Of a stretch of 61,709 bases of DNA, positions 1 through 8,326 are shown one piece after another (the first letter of the stretch is position 1; every line of letters starts with the position of its first letter). The notes under the pieces are model-generated. The model was not told where the DNA came from, did no database searches, and saw only the letters and a list, made by a program, of their open reading frames with translations. Source of the DNA: a virus; IMG/VR virus record IMGVR_UViG_3300047480_000376, positions 1 through 61,709 of that record. One strand, given 5' to 3'. The position numbers and the translations under genes were made by a program.

Positions 1-844
1 GTAGCTTCTGCTCTTTCATAGGGTTTAGTGGATGATTAGCTAATGTATGCATCTGTTCTAACCACAACTCACCACACTTATTATCTGCAATGAACTCTCC
101 GTTTGGACCAATGTGATACTTAACTTTACCGTTTAAGTTCTGTCCGCCAAACACTTGTTGCATACCATCGAAGTGACCTGTGCCACCAAATAGAACTGAT
201 TCAGGATCTACTAAATGTGGATATGCAAATGCCATATATCGAGCAGTATTCTTACATGGATATAGAGGACTTCTGAATCCTTGATGTTCTTTGAAGTATG
301 TCTCTAAACGCTTAGCAAACTCCATCATCGTAAATGGACGACCCATCTTTTTAGGTTCATCTAAGATCGTATGGATATCCTCAGCTGCTTTCATTGGACC
401 ATCAATCAACCATTCCTTAACGTTCGTACCCTTTGGATAGTAGATTTGGAATAGATCATTACGTGCATGTCGTTCTGTCTTAAAGCGTTCTCTTGTAGCA
501 GAAATACCATCATTCATTAATGACATGAGTGTACCCCAATGTTCATTGCTAAACGAGAATACAAGCGTATAGAATATGCGCTTCTTATTGTCTGTGATTG
601 GCTGCATCACATCTACAAATGGATGTTCATGCCAATGGAGACGATGCGAAAAGATCTGATAGTCTTCGCGCAGTAATTTATCTTCGCGTTTATCGAATGC
701 TGAACACCACTCAAAGAACTTTTCGAATCGCTGTTCTTGTGTCCAATCTTTCATCCAACTCTCTGTTGGTTTGCCGTTCTTTAGAGCGACGTCAGTGGTA
801 CCTTCATATGTGATGTTCACATAAGGCTCTGCGATAAATTCCAT
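1..844 (-). CDS. Large unknown protein, possibly related to phage DNA-hypermodification transferases (3' end cut by window)
   Basis: The frame is open from an ATG at 844 to the window edge, giving at least 281 residues; the C-terminus lies outside. The ATG overlaps the stop of the upstream gene (TGATG), so the two are translationally coupled. Visible features are an aromatic, charged N-terminal half (FFEW, HWHEHPF), a basic helix (ATRERFKTERHARND) and a PCKNTARYMA segment followed by GGTGHFDGM. No kinase P-loop or methyltransferase motif is visible. Its position beside gp42 and a larger protein of similar style suggests a role in phage DNA base modification. I recall the layout as resembling the aGPT-PPlase/amino-acid:DNA transferase families, but that link is tentative. 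Confidence 0.7.
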   Translation of the reverse strand, partial: MEFIAEPYVNITYEGTTDVALKNGKPTESWMKDWTQEQRFEKFFEWCSAFDKREDKLLREDYQIFSHRLHWHEHPFVDVMQPITDNKKRIFYTLVFSFSNEHWGTLMSLMNDGISATRERFKTERHARNDLFQIYYPKGTNVKEWLIDGPMKAAEDIHTILDEPKKMGRPFTMMEFAKRLETYFKEHQGFRSPLYPCKNTARYMAFAYPHLVDPESVLFGGTGHFDGMQQVFGGQNLNGKVKYHIGPNGEFIADNKCGELWLEQMHTLANHPLNPMKEQKL

Positions 845-2013
845 CAAATCGTTTTGCATAACTCTTTATATTGTTCTACTGTTAAACCTGCTGATTTAAT
901 AACTGCATCATCTGATGGGTGTGCTTTCATACCATTAAATGATTTAACCAATCCAAGCTTCAACATCGCTTGTTGTCTACCAAATGGATGATCTTTAATC
1001 TTACAAGATGACCACACATTATCAAAGTCTAAGTGATCGTAGTCTGCACCGGGTCTAACATAGTTTTCTACCCAACGGATGAAGTCACAACATACATCCT
1101 CTGCATTATATGGATATGATTTAACATCTTCGTAAATCTTTTCCATGACTTTGTCCAAGAACTCGATTGGTTTCATCTTCTTAGTTGGTTTTGCTAAGTA
1201 AGATATACACTCAACTGCGTTCGTTCCATAGTAAAATGGTGATTCTTTATTGACATACTGCGGATACCAATCTGCAATGTCTGCAACTACTGCTGCATAT
1301 TGGAAATGGTATTGACGAAGACCATTGTCAACGTTCCACTTCAACATAAAATCACCGATCTCTCGTAGATCTCGTTTACCACCTTTTTCCAAGAACTCTG
1401 CAAGATCACGTGCAAGACGTGGTGCAAATTCTGTTAGATAGTAATCACCGCCTCTTTTATAACTCGATCCTTCTGGTGGTTTTGGAAACGAAGGAAACTG
1501 ATAACCTACTGAAGTATAGAATGGCTTAGGGTGTTTGTTGACAATCTCTGTCATCCCTTCAATCGTAGTTGCTTTGTGTAGATTAAACAACAACGTATTG
1601 TGGTAACCTGATGGCTTGGTTGAATAGTTAATCGCTGAGCCACATACCCTATGCAAGATGAATACGTACAACCATTCAGGCAACTTAAAGTCTTTATGTT
1701 TGCCAGTCCAATCCTTTGCAACTACTTCTCGTTGACGTGTGATTTTACCAGCTTCCATCTTCTTCCAATATGGATGTTCTTCTGTCCAACCATAGAAGCA
1801 ATCATTTACGATCTGAGAGAATCCAGCATACTTTCTTTCTACCACGTCATATAGTTCTACATGATGCAGTAACTCATCACCCATGTCTGACTCAGCGTGT
1901 GATAACATACCATAGGGTGGTTCATCAGAAACGTTACATTTTTTCTGTTGATCTAGCGCTAGCTTGAAGTAGCGGATATATTCGTCGTAGTATTCAGTTG
2001 TTTCTATTGTCAT
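844..2013 (-). CDS. Putative amino-acid:DNA transferase (ADDT-like) domain protein
   Basis: A 389-residue, mainly helical protein. Conserved-looking blocks include a segment near residue 115 (FILHRVCGSAINY), a central YHFQYAAVVADIADWYP block, SPFYYGTNAVECISYL, and a C-terminal EDVCCDFIRWVENY block followed by DHPFGRQQAMLKLG. This pattern matches my memory of the ADDT/aGPT-PPlase family, which adds amino acids or polyamines to 5-hydroxymethyl pyrimidines in phage DNA; that is recall, not an alignment. The family context fits, because dCMP hydroxymethylase is encoded three genes upstream in the same overlapping operon and could supply hydroxymethylcytosine as the acceptor. It could instead be an unrelated virion or host-takeover protein. 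Confidence 0.5.
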   Translation of the reverse strand: MTIETTEYYDEYIRYFKLALDQQKKCNVSDEPPYGMLSHAESDMGDELLHHVELYDVVERKYAGFSQIVNDCFYGWTEEHPYWKKMEAGKITRQREVVAKDWTGKHKDFKLPEWLYVFILHRVCGSAINYSTKPSGYHNTLLFNLHKATTIEGMTEIVNKHPKPFYTSVGYQFPSFPKPPEGSSYKRGGDYYLTEFAPRLARDLAEFLEKGGKRDLREIGDFMLKWNVDNGLRQYHFQYAAVVADIADWYPQYVNKESPFYYGTNAVECISYLAKPTKKMKPIEFLDKVMEKIYEDVKSYPYNAEDVCCDFIRWVENYVRPGADYDHLDFDNVWSSCKIKDHPFGRQQAMLKLGLVKSFNGMKAHPSDDAVIKSAGLTVEQYKELCKTI

Positions 2014-2410
2014 CTAAGTATTTCTTGAGTTTTTTTAACATCTGCTTTTCATATTTAGGGTCGTTTAAGTTACGATTCCTTGGAGATGGATGGTCGATCT
2101 TATAACAATCAATCTTATACTTCTTACATACACGTTCTACAAAACCACCTAAGGCGATCACAATTGTTTTGCCTTGAACTGCTTCATATAAAGCATCTTC
2201 GTCTACATCATTGATATCATAACTGTTGATCTTATTAGGTATAACGTTATGAAATGCAAACATCGATATGTTTACTTCATTGCACCATTTCATCAGCCTG
2301 TCATAGGTACCATTCTTCAACGGTTTAGTATTAGATGAAGGGCACTGACCAAGAATAAGCAGCTCATTCGAGCTGCCATGTCCATCTAAAAAGTCTAGTA
2401 CTGACTTCAT
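1994..2410 (-). CDS. Uracil-DNA-glycosylase-superfamily-like protein
   Basis: A 138-residue protein with the two signature positions of the UDG fold. A strand-loop near residues 17-25 (LLILGQCPS) corresponds to the GxxPs water-activating motif, and HPSPRNR at 107-113 corresponds to the HPSxL DNA-intercalation motif. The segment IVIALGGFVERV (about 83-94) fits the beta-strand between them. It is shorter than family-1 UDG (about 220 residues), as is usual for compact UDG-like proteins. It overlaps both neighbours in the modification/nucleotide operon. A role in excising or recognising a modified base, or as an inactive base-flipping reader, is inference from this context. Confidence 0.6.
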   Translation of the reverse strand: MKSVLDFLDGHGSSNELLILGQCPSSNTKPLKNGTYDRLMKWCNEVNISMFAFHNVIPNKINSYDINDVDEDALYEAVQGKTIVIALGGFVERVCKKYKIDCYKIDHPSPRNRNLNDPKYEKQMLKKLKKYLDDNRNN

Positions 2411-2853
2411 ACTGCAAATACTTTAATACCAACTTCGTTAAACATATCCATCGTCTTTTGAAATGATTCGAACCAATGTGGACGAAGGTCTAAACATTCT
2501 TGTGCTACATACACTTCTTTGATTCCAACTTGGATGATTCCTTTAGCACACTCACTACAAACAGGTAGACCATACACATATAGTTTTGCGCCATCAAGTG
2601 ATACTCCTGAGTATGTTGCATTATAGATGACGTTCATCTCTGCATGTACAACAAACTGATACTTAACTTCTCTGTCGTTTAGTCGTTCTGGCTTGTCAAG
2701 TATTCCACGTGGAAAACCATTGAATCCTTGTGATAGAATTTGACCTTTAGATCCTACTGCTACGGCACCAACCTTAGTGTTAGGATCTTTAGACCACTGA
2801 GCTACTTCTTTGGCCATAGCCATGTAGCGCTCATTCCATTTAGAATTGCTCAT
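2407..2853 (-). CDS. cd: dCMP/cytidine deaminase (zinc-dependent)
   Basis: A 148-residue deoxycytidylate-deaminase family protein. The zinc site is clear: HAE at 70-72 (His ligand and catalytic Glu) and Cys99/Cys102 in PVCSEC. The N-terminal DPNTKVGAVAV and GFNGFPRG segments are standard for the family. dCMP deaminase converts dCMP to dUMP for thymidylate synthesis; in T4 it works within the dNTP-synthesising complex alongside gp42. Here it directly follows gp42, with a 14-base overlap, so the two enzymes compete for or partition the same dCMP pool. The ATG starts inside the gp42 coding end, which supports coupled translation. Confidence 0.9.
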   Translation of the reverse strand: MSNSKWNERYMAMAKEVAQWSKDPNTKVGAVAVGSKGQILSQGFNGFPRGILDKPERLNDREVKYQFVVHAEMNVIYNATYSGVSLDGAKLYVYGLPVCSECAKGIIQVGIKEVYVAQECLDLRPHWFESFQKTMDMFNEVGIKVFAV

Positions 2854-3529
2854 ATAGTTCTTCTACAAATTTGAAGTGGCGTTCATACACATGAAGACTA
2901 CCAGCATTCCAATGGAGATCGCCTAGTGCATACACTGTACCTTTACGACCATTGATTGCATTCAATAGTTCTTGTTGTACATAACGCTGCCATGCATAAT
3001 CATTCTTATAACCAAAAACTGCATCATTAGAACGCATGAACACAGACGCATGGAGTTTACCATCACGAAGATAGTATTGAGTTGAATACGTACACATAAA
3101 GTCTGACATGCCGTTCTTATTATAGTCGACATGCATACTTGGTCGATTGTAGATCATGGTAGCACGACGAGACAACGGAGATGCCAAGAGTTCATCTAAC
3201 ACTCTAGTAAACTGATGACCATTTTCTTCTGAATAGATGCACCAACCATAGTTAGAGTTAATGAATCCATCTTTATCTGCCACTTGTTGCCAGATCTGTG
3301 GAGGTCCACCAGGAATATCGTTAACGTTCAGAGACATAGAACGATACCATTCTTTCTCGCGCGCAATGTACTCTTCATTGACAGTACCAAAGATAGACAC
3401 ATCATCTGCTAAGAATGATGCATTAATGATCTCGATAGTAACAACACCAGATTTGTCTTGCACAAAGTCTTTGCGACGAAGCTTGCGTACAAACTCTTCG
3501 CGAATATTCATCACATTATTACGAATCAT
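2840..3529 (-). CDS. 42: dCMP hydroxymethylase (T4 gp42)
   Basis: A 229-residue thymidylate-synthase-fold protein that I can align by eye to T4 gp42 along most of its length, for example KDFVQDKSGVVTIEII, NSNYGWCIYSEEN and GSLHVYERHF. The catalytic cysteine is Cys146 (FMCTYSTQ). The residue that selects dCMP over dUMP is Asp177 (VFGYKND), the equivalent of T4 Asp179, where thymidylate synthases have Asn. RSND at 166-169 is the phosphate-binding motif. The sequence therefore predicts 5-hydroxymethyl-dCMP production with methylene-tetrahydrofolate, and hence 5-hydroxymethylcytosine in phage DNA. It shares an ATGA-type overlap with the gene before it and overlaps dCMP deaminase after it. Confidence 0.95.
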   Translation of the reverse strand: MIRNNVMNIREEFVRKLRRKDFVQDKSGVVTIEIINASFLADDVSIFGTVNEEYIAREKEWYRSMSLNVNDIPGGPPQIWQQVADKDGFINSNYGWCIYSEENGHQFTRVLDELLASPLSRRATMIYNRPSMHVDYNKNGMSDFMCTYSTQYYLRDGKLHASVFMRSNDAVFGYKNDYAWQRYVQQELLNAINGRKGTVYALGDLHWNAGSLHVYERHFKFVEELYEQF

Positions 3530-3927
3530 TTTAGTTCTACGTCCTTATCTTTTAGTTTAAAGTCTGATGGCATTAATGCTTGATTGCCATCAGATTTGCG
3601 ATTGAAGATGTCATAACCTGGTTTTTGACCAGGAACTTGACCACGCATATAAGCTACGATGAATGATGCATAGTTGATCATATCGAGTGCTGAGTCTTCG
3701 ACTGATTCGAAGTTAACTTTGCCACCAGCTTGCATAGTCTCAAGCACAGATACCATACGCAAGTATTTTGCATTGACGATATCGAGGATGGAAGTTACAC
3801 CGCGAGGATAATAGTCAGCTTGTTCAACAGATGACACTGCATTGTTGTAATCTTGACCTTTTTTCTCTTGGATTTCTGCTGCTTCGAGCAAGATATTTGC
3901 TGATGGACGAGAGTATTGTTTTTGCAT
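3526..3927 (-). CDS. Nucleotide-modification-associated domain 1 (DUF1599)-like protein
   Basis: A 133-residue, mostly helical protein. The pattern EKKGQDYNNA near 21-30, a following VNAKYLRMVSVLE helix and FESVEDSALDMINYASFIVAYM (about 73-94) matches the small phage family called Nmad1/DUF1599. That family is often found beside nucleotide and DNA-modification enzymes and is distantly like all-alpha NTP pyrophosphohydrolases. It is the first gene downstream of a strong sigma70-type promoter, has the Shine-Dalgarno AAGGAATA before its ATG, and overlaps gp42 by four bases. It is therefore the promoter-proximal gene of the hydroxymethylation operon. Its activity is not established; assistance to dCTP removal is a guess. 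Confidence 0.65.
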   Translation of the reverse strand: MQKQYSRPSANILLEAAEIQEKKGQDYNNAVSSVEQADYYPRGVTSILDIVNAKYLRMVSVLETMQAGGKVNFESVEDSALDMINYASFIVAYMRGQVPGQKPGYDIFNRKSDGNQALMPSDFKLKDKDVELK

Positions 3928-3952
3928 GTTATATTCCTTGAGTGTATAGTAT

Positions 3953-3981
3953 ATTATACCACATTTTTTTCTTGCTGTAAA
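3953..3981 (-). promoter_or_regulatory. Sigma70-type promoter, TGn-extended -10 (nucleotide/modification operon)
   Basis: Read on the minus strand: TTTACA at 3981-3976, a 17-base spacer ending in TGTGG, then TATAAT at 3958-3953. Nearly identical over 29 bases to the promoter at 5775-5803. Its -35 abuts the stop of the upstream gene. Confidence 0.85.
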
Positions 3982-4971
3982 TTAGATTTCTGCAGTTCGA
4001 TAAGCATATTCTAAAGCTCGTTCCGCTTCTGTTTGTAATGGTCGTTTCTGATACCTACGAGAAGTGTCACGATCAAGTTGCCTAATTAGCTCAGCTATCT
4101 GAGATGATGTGATTGGATAACGCTTCTTAATGGCATTACATGCGATTGAAGTCATGATCTTATAAATCATTGCATAACGACCAGATCCATCAGTATTAGC
4201 TATATTAGCATAATCTGTGACTAACTTCCTGTTTACAAACGGGCAATCCCTATATGATGACCATTCAAAGTTATAATTAGCTTGTGCCTTAAGTAACTCT
4301 TCTCTATGTGCTGTTACTTTCTTTTGTACTTCTGCTGGTAAACGATCCATAAATGTAGCTGCACCGCTTTGTTGAACTACAAATGGATGTTTTGCCATCA
4401 GAGCGTTAGGATCAATAAAACTGCCTGTGTTAGTGAAAATAAAATTATGAGCATTAGGATACACTGCAGGAACGTAATACATCCGAGATAAGTCCTTAGT
4501 CTGCTGATCTCCGATTGATCCGAGCTCTGTGTTGAGTGCATACCAGAAATGTTTGATTGAAGACTGTTTAACCGAAGTCGTAAGTGGGAACACGAGGCGA
4601 AACTTTGGTAAATCGCTAGTGCTGCTAGAAGTGGAATAACAAACGTAATAATAATTACCATACTTTGCATGAAGCTCATCTTGTAGGTTTCCTTCAAATT
4701 TGTGATCATCCACATCTACAGCAGCCCAACCAGCCCACTCGATCACATTGTCGTTAGCTCTAGTCTTGCCTTCTTCATAAACTGCTGGAGTAATTAAGGG
4801 CGAAGCCTTAAGACCTTTCGGTGCTTTGCGCTCGCCCTTTTTAAGCTTGTAACCCGGCATCTTAGACATCTTATATAGCATGTCTTCGAATGATTGCCAG
4901 TCGTCATGATGTATTTGGCGATGAGTCTTATTGTCAAAGATAGACTCAAACGCAGTCAATGAGTATTTCAT
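3982..4971 (-). CDS. Archaeo-eukaryotic-primase-like replication protein
   Basis: A 329-residue protein. The N-terminal half has the pattern GWAAVDVDDH at 81-90, with Asp86 and Asp88 in the position of an AEP metal-binding DxD motif. A strand block YYYVCYSTSSST then KFRLVFPL (about 107-129) and TKDLSRMYYVPAVYP (about 158-172) follow, as in phage and plasmid primase-polymerase or VirE/BT4734-like domains. The C-terminal part (TSSQIAELIRQLDRD and following) is helical, like the PriCT linkers that join primases to helicases. No helicase P-loop is present. It lies among replication genes. A priming or origin-processing role is inference; T4 gp61-type primase is not in this window. Confidence 0.45.
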   Translation of the reverse strand: MKYSLTAFESIFDNKTHRQIHHDDWQSFEDMLYKMSKMPGYKLKKGERKAPKGLKASPLITPAVYEEGKTRANDNVIEWAGWAAVDVDDHKFEGNLQDELHAKYGNYYYVCYSTSSSTSDLPKFRLVFPLTTSVKQSSIKHFWYALNTELGSIGDQQTKDLSRMYYVPAVYPNAHNFIFTNTGSFIDPNALMAKHPFVVQQSGAATFMDRLPAEVQKKVTAHREELLKAQANYNFEWSSYRDCPFVNRKLVTDYANIANTDGSGRYAMIYKIMTSIACNAIKKRYPITSSQIAELIRQLDRDTSRRYQKRPLQTEAERALEYAYRTAEI

Positions 4972-5324
4972 GGTTTAATCTTAATGCGTCGAATTGGTTC
5001 CCATAAGAAACCTTCTCCTTCGCGTATCTCTAGTTGTACATAATCAAGTTTGCCATCTTCTCTTAGGTATTCGGCTACTCTAAGGTTTTCTTTTAGAAAA
5101 TAGTATAGATCTTCTTTGCGACTTTCAGTTAGCGTACCATTTGATGATGAAGGTTGGATAGATGTCGTATATGCACTACTAACTGCACCACTCATTGTAT
5201 GAACTGGTATTGTAGTAAAAACATTCGCGTCATCTATTGGATTCCAATCTTTACCATCCCATACTTCTTGCATAAAAGTGTTGGGATTGTATCGTATTTG
5301 ACCAACTGGGTTACTTATCGCCAT
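4968..5324 (-). CDS. Hypothetical protein, 118 residues
   Basis: A short protein without a family I recognise. The start (MAISNPVGQIRYN) followed by EVWDGKDWNPID resembles the short motif used in marine phage virion proteins to end a fibre domain (parameter, then a description of an object), yet here it sits among replication genes. The C-terminal half is charged (ESRKEDLYYFLKENLRVAEYLRED). It overlaps the primase-like gene by four bases and the pyrophosphohydrolase by 14, so it is co-translated with them. No signal peptide, membrane segment or catalytic motif is visible. Confidence 0.65.
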   Translation of the reverse strand: MAISNPVGQIRYNPNTFMQEVWDGKDWNPIDDANVFTTIPVHTMSGAVSSAYTTSIQPSSSNGTLTESRKEDLYYFLKENLRVAEYLREDGKLDYVQLEIREGEGFLWEPIRRIKIKP

Positions 5325-5754
5325 AAGTCTTGCTGAATAGACCGATGTTGTCCTTGTGTGTTGGTGCTGTCCAGCCTTCTGGCTTGATTAGATCTGGAAG
5401 ACCTAACGGATTTGGTCGAGATTCTTTAATGCCGACTTTCTTGTTCATGTTGGCTTCTAGCACACGATCCCAAGCTTTATGTGAATCGACATTAAATGCA
5501 TCGAGTGTACCGATAGCAACCACACATAGATCGATCAAGGCATCAACAGTATCATCTGCTGCTTGTTCTGATGTGATCTTGCGAGCTTGTCGATCAACCA
5601 CAGCTTTACGCATCTCATCAAGTTCTTCTTGCAAGAAGTCAATACGAAACTTAAGGAATGCCTCAAGCTTTTCGCTGTCAAATTCTTTTACTACAGGATG
5701 CACACCGTATTTTGCATGCATGTCTGCAATATCTTGTACCCAATTTTTACTCAT
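5311..5754 (-). CDS. MazG/HisE-like all-alpha NTP pyrophosphohydrolase
   Basis: A 147-residue protein whose core FLQEELDEMRKAV (about 34-46) and ADDTVDALIDLCVVAIGTL (about 65-83) carry the EExxE and ExxD metal-binding pattern of the MazG/phosphoribosyl-ATP pyrophosphohydrolase fold (here EELDE and DDTVDALID). A following KAWDRVLEANMNKK block is also typical. Such enzymes cleave (d)NTPs to (d)NMPs. In a phage that makes hydroxymethyl-dCMP, removal of dCTP (T4 gp56 in T4) is needed; this or another pyrophosphohydrolase here may supply it, which is inference. It has its own sigma70-type promoter and the Shine-Dalgarno AGGAG. Confidence 0.75.
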   Translation of the reverse strand: MSKNWVQDIADMHAKYGVHPVVKEFDSEKLEAFLKFRIDFLQEELDEMRKAVVDRQARKITSEQAADDTVDALIDLCVVAIGTLDAFNVDSHKAWDRVLEANMNKKVGIKESRPNPLGLPDLIKPEGWTAPTHKDNIGLFSKTYGDK

Positions 5755-5774
5755 AATAATCTCCTAACTATAAT

Positions 5775-5803
5775 ATTATACCACACTTTTTTCTTGCTGT
5801 AAA
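5775..5803 (-). promoter_or_regulatory. Sigma70-type promoter, TGn-extended -10 (pyrophosphohydrolase operon)
   Basis: Minus strand: TTTACA at 5803-5798, a 17-base spacer ending TGTGG, then TATAAT at 5780-5775. It differs from the 3953-3981 promoter at only one spacer base. It immediately follows the gp43 stop codon. Confidence 0.85.
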
Positions 5804-8320
5804 TCATGAAAAGAAGTCTTCAAGCGTGGCTACTGGTTCTGCTTTCCAACCAATCGCATCTAAGATTAGTTTAGCTGGTTCTAGGAATGCCTTTTCGAAT
5901 TGCTTATCGTTGTCAATATACTTATCAAGCTTAAACTCTGGTGGTAGTACATCGATAAATCCAATGACGTCTTCTTTCATCGGGTTGTTTGGATACAAAT
6001 AGATGTACTTAATCTTATCACCATCTTTAATTGGTGTGTATGTCTTAAGTCCATTCTTTTGTAACATATAGTTGTATAAGATAGCAGCACGAGAATTTAT
6101 CGGCGTACCCTTCTTATAGATCGTGTCGCGTGATTGATAGTCCTTAACCGACGATACTCCGCGCGGGAATGCTTTATCTTGCGGCGGTAGTTGGTCAAAT
6201 TTCTCTCGATAAGTTTGAATAAAAGCCTGAGTCTCAGCTTCCGTACCGCTGATGAGCACTTTGAACAACTCTTCAAAAGCCTCGCGACACGTGCCCGGTG
6301 TAGAAGACTTGATTGCTTCAATCCCCATGATTTTGAGTTTTGGTTTTGCATAACGAACACCTTCGTTGTCTAATACGTTTAAGATATAACGCTTCTTAGC
6401 AGTCCATATAGCACGATCAGCAATAGCTTCACGCTTCATACTTAAGCGTTTCTTGTAACAGTTCATCTGGTCTGCAAGCTGGTCGAATGACTTTGATAGA
6501 ACTGTCTCTAGTGCTTCACCACAAAGTTTATCTAAGAAGTCTGTGATCTTGTCTTTGTCAGTAAGTTTTACGCTCTTAACAATCTCACCAAGATTAACAT
6601 ACACAGAATCAGTATCAATAGCGATGACATAGTCTTTATATCTTTCGTTCTTTAGAGCTTTATTAAGATAGTCATTTACTGCCTTTTCAGCCCAACGAAT
6701 GATGGCTTGACCAGATAACGTGATGCCTTCTGCGATCTCCATTGTAAAGTAACGAAAGTACTTGTTACCAAGTGCACCATAAAGGGAGTTCAGAAGAAGT
6801 TTAATGGCTGTCTGCTGGTTTTCATATCGAGCGATATCACGTTCAATACGATAGATCTCTTGCTTATTCGATTCATCACATGCTTCGAGTTCTTTCTTAG
6901 CAGCAAGCATAAGCTTCTTGATCTTGACACGTTCGTCATACATCTCTTCAATGATCTTTGGCATAAAGCCTTGCTTCTCATTGCTAAACATCTGACCGCT
7001 ACCACAGATACCATACTCAGTCTTTTCTGGTACATAACCTTCTAAGATCGAATCTGGGGATACACGATGATCGAATCTACCGTGTACGATAGTTTCTGGT
7101 GACATGTTCCATTGCACAATGATGTTAGGATACAGAGAGTTTACGTCGAACGATGCAACCCAATCGTGTACTCCGCATTGAGGTTCTTTAACATAACCAC
7201 CTTCGTATGCTTCTTTGATAGACTCTTTGTTTGGAGGTACGACGATACCTTGTGGTGTAAGGTAACGATAAATAAGTGTATCCCAAATGCCTGTAGTACC
7301 GAACGTATCGTTATAGTTTACACCTGCACGATATGCAATAGTCAAACACAATACGATTAGACCAACTTTATCTTCCATACGATCAACGAGGTCTACGTCG
7401 CGAATGTTATAGTCGATGAATTTTTGGTGGTCTGTAATGTATAGCGAGTGCAGAGATCCATCATAGTCAAGCTTGCGTTCACCAAGCACAACATAAGCGA
7501 TATGATCTAGACGATACGATTCTTGTGCGCCGTATGTGTAACCAAACTTCTTGAATAGATCCATCCAATCAAGCTGTGCGATACCCATGATGTCATACAT
7601 CTGCACTTGCTTTTTCTGCATGGTTACGATACGTTCTTCGACTTTACCCCATGGAGAAAGCTTCTTGATTGTATCTTCATGCAGCACACGACTAGCACGA
7701 TTGATTAGATACGGAATATCGAAGTTACGAATATTCCAACCAGTAACCACATCTGGAATTTTAGACGGTGATCCCCAGTGGGCAATAAACTTAATGAGCA
7801 TCTCATGTTCATCGCGACACTTCTCATACTTAACTAAGTTGTCTGTCATAATAGACTTAGACACATCATAATCACCAAGACCCCACACGTAGAATGTGTT
7901 GTCGATGTTATTCTTAATGGCGATTGAGATGATTGGATACTTAGCTTCTTCTGGTTCAGGGAAGCCTTCGTTAGATGCGACCTCGATATCGATCGTGGTG
8001 ATGTTGATTAGAGATGCATCGAACTGAATCTCATTTGGAAACTTCTCTGTGATGAACTGAGCAACATAGTTCGTGTTACCATAGATGTCAAGATTATCCA
8101 CTTTGCCAAGATCGTTGATGAAGTCTTTGGCTTCACGCATGGTTTCGAACTTCATGCGCTCTAAGTACCGACCATCGAGAGAACGATAGTCAGTCTTGTT
8201 CTTCACAGGAACAAATAGAGTTGGCGAGAATGGGACTTTTGTTTGTATGCGACGGCCATCTTTGTAGCCGCGATAAAACATTTGATTGCCGAAGCGAGTT
8301 ACGTTTGTATAGAATTCCAT
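5804..8320 (-). CDS. 43: Family B DNA polymerase (T4 gp43)
   Basis: The replicative polymerase with 3'-5' exonuclease. From the ATG at 8320 the protein has 838 residues, against 898 in T4. Exo I is DIE, with Asp111 and Glu113, close to T4 Asp112/Glu114. Motif A is DVNSLYPN (391-398), motif B is KLLLNSLYGALGN (506-518) and motif C is DTDS (568-571). An upstream in-frame codon at 8341 would add seven residues, but the start at MEFYTN aligns with the T4 N-terminus. No Shine-Dalgarno precedes the ATG, and the -10 box of the only visible promoter lies six bases upstream, so a leaderless transcript is possible. The gene is continuous, without intein or intron. Confidence 0.97.
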   Translation of the reverse strand: MEFYTNVTRFGNQMFYRGYKDGRRIQTKVPFSPTLFVPVKNKTDYRSLDGRYLERMKFETMREAKDFINDLGKVDNLDIYGNTNYVAQFITEKFPNEIQFDASLINITTIDIEVASNEGFPEPEEAKYPIISIAIKNNIDNTFYVWGLGDYDVSKSIMTDNLVKYEKCRDEHEMLIKFIAHWGSPSKIPDVVTGWNIRNFDIPYLINRASRVLHEDTIKKLSPWGKVEERIVTMQKKQVQMYDIMGIAQLDWMDLFKKFGYTYGAQESYRLDHIAYVVLGERKLDYDGSLHSLYITDHQKFIDYNIRDVDLVDRMEDKVGLIVLCLTIAYRAGVNYNDTFGTTGIWDTLIYRYLTPQGIVVPPNKESIKEAYEGGYVKEPQCGVHDWVASFDVNSLYPNIIVQWNMSPETIVHGRFDHRVSPDSILEGYVPEKTEYGICGSGQMFSNEKQGFMPKIIEEMYDERVKIKKLMLAAKKELEACDESNKQEIYRIERDIARYENQQTAIKLLLNSLYGALGNKYFRYFTMEIAEGITLSGQAIIRWAEKAVNDYLNKALKNERYKDYVIAIDTDSVYVNLGEIVKSVKLTDKDKITDFLDKLCGEALETVLSKSFDQLADQMNCYKKRLSMKREAIADRAIWTAKKRYILNVLDNEGVRYAKPKLKIMGIEAIKSSTPGTCREAFEELFKVLISGTEAETQAFIQTYREKFDQLPPQDKAFPRGVSSVKDYQSRDTIYKKGTPINSRAAILYNYMLQKNGLKTYTPIKDGDKIKYIYLYPNNPMKEDVIGFIDVLPPEFKLDKYIDNDKQFEKAFLEPAKLILDAIGWKAEPVATLEDFFS

Positions 8321-8326
8321 ACTATT

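Noticed and set aside
4398-4715. A 105-codon minus-strand ORF with hydrophobic stretches
   Set aside because: Lies wholly within the primase-like gene in another frame and has no ribosome site.
5330-5767. A 145-codon plus-strand ORF
   Set aside because: Antisense to the MazG-like gene, which has conserved motifs and its own promoter. No promoter or ribosome site on the plus strand.
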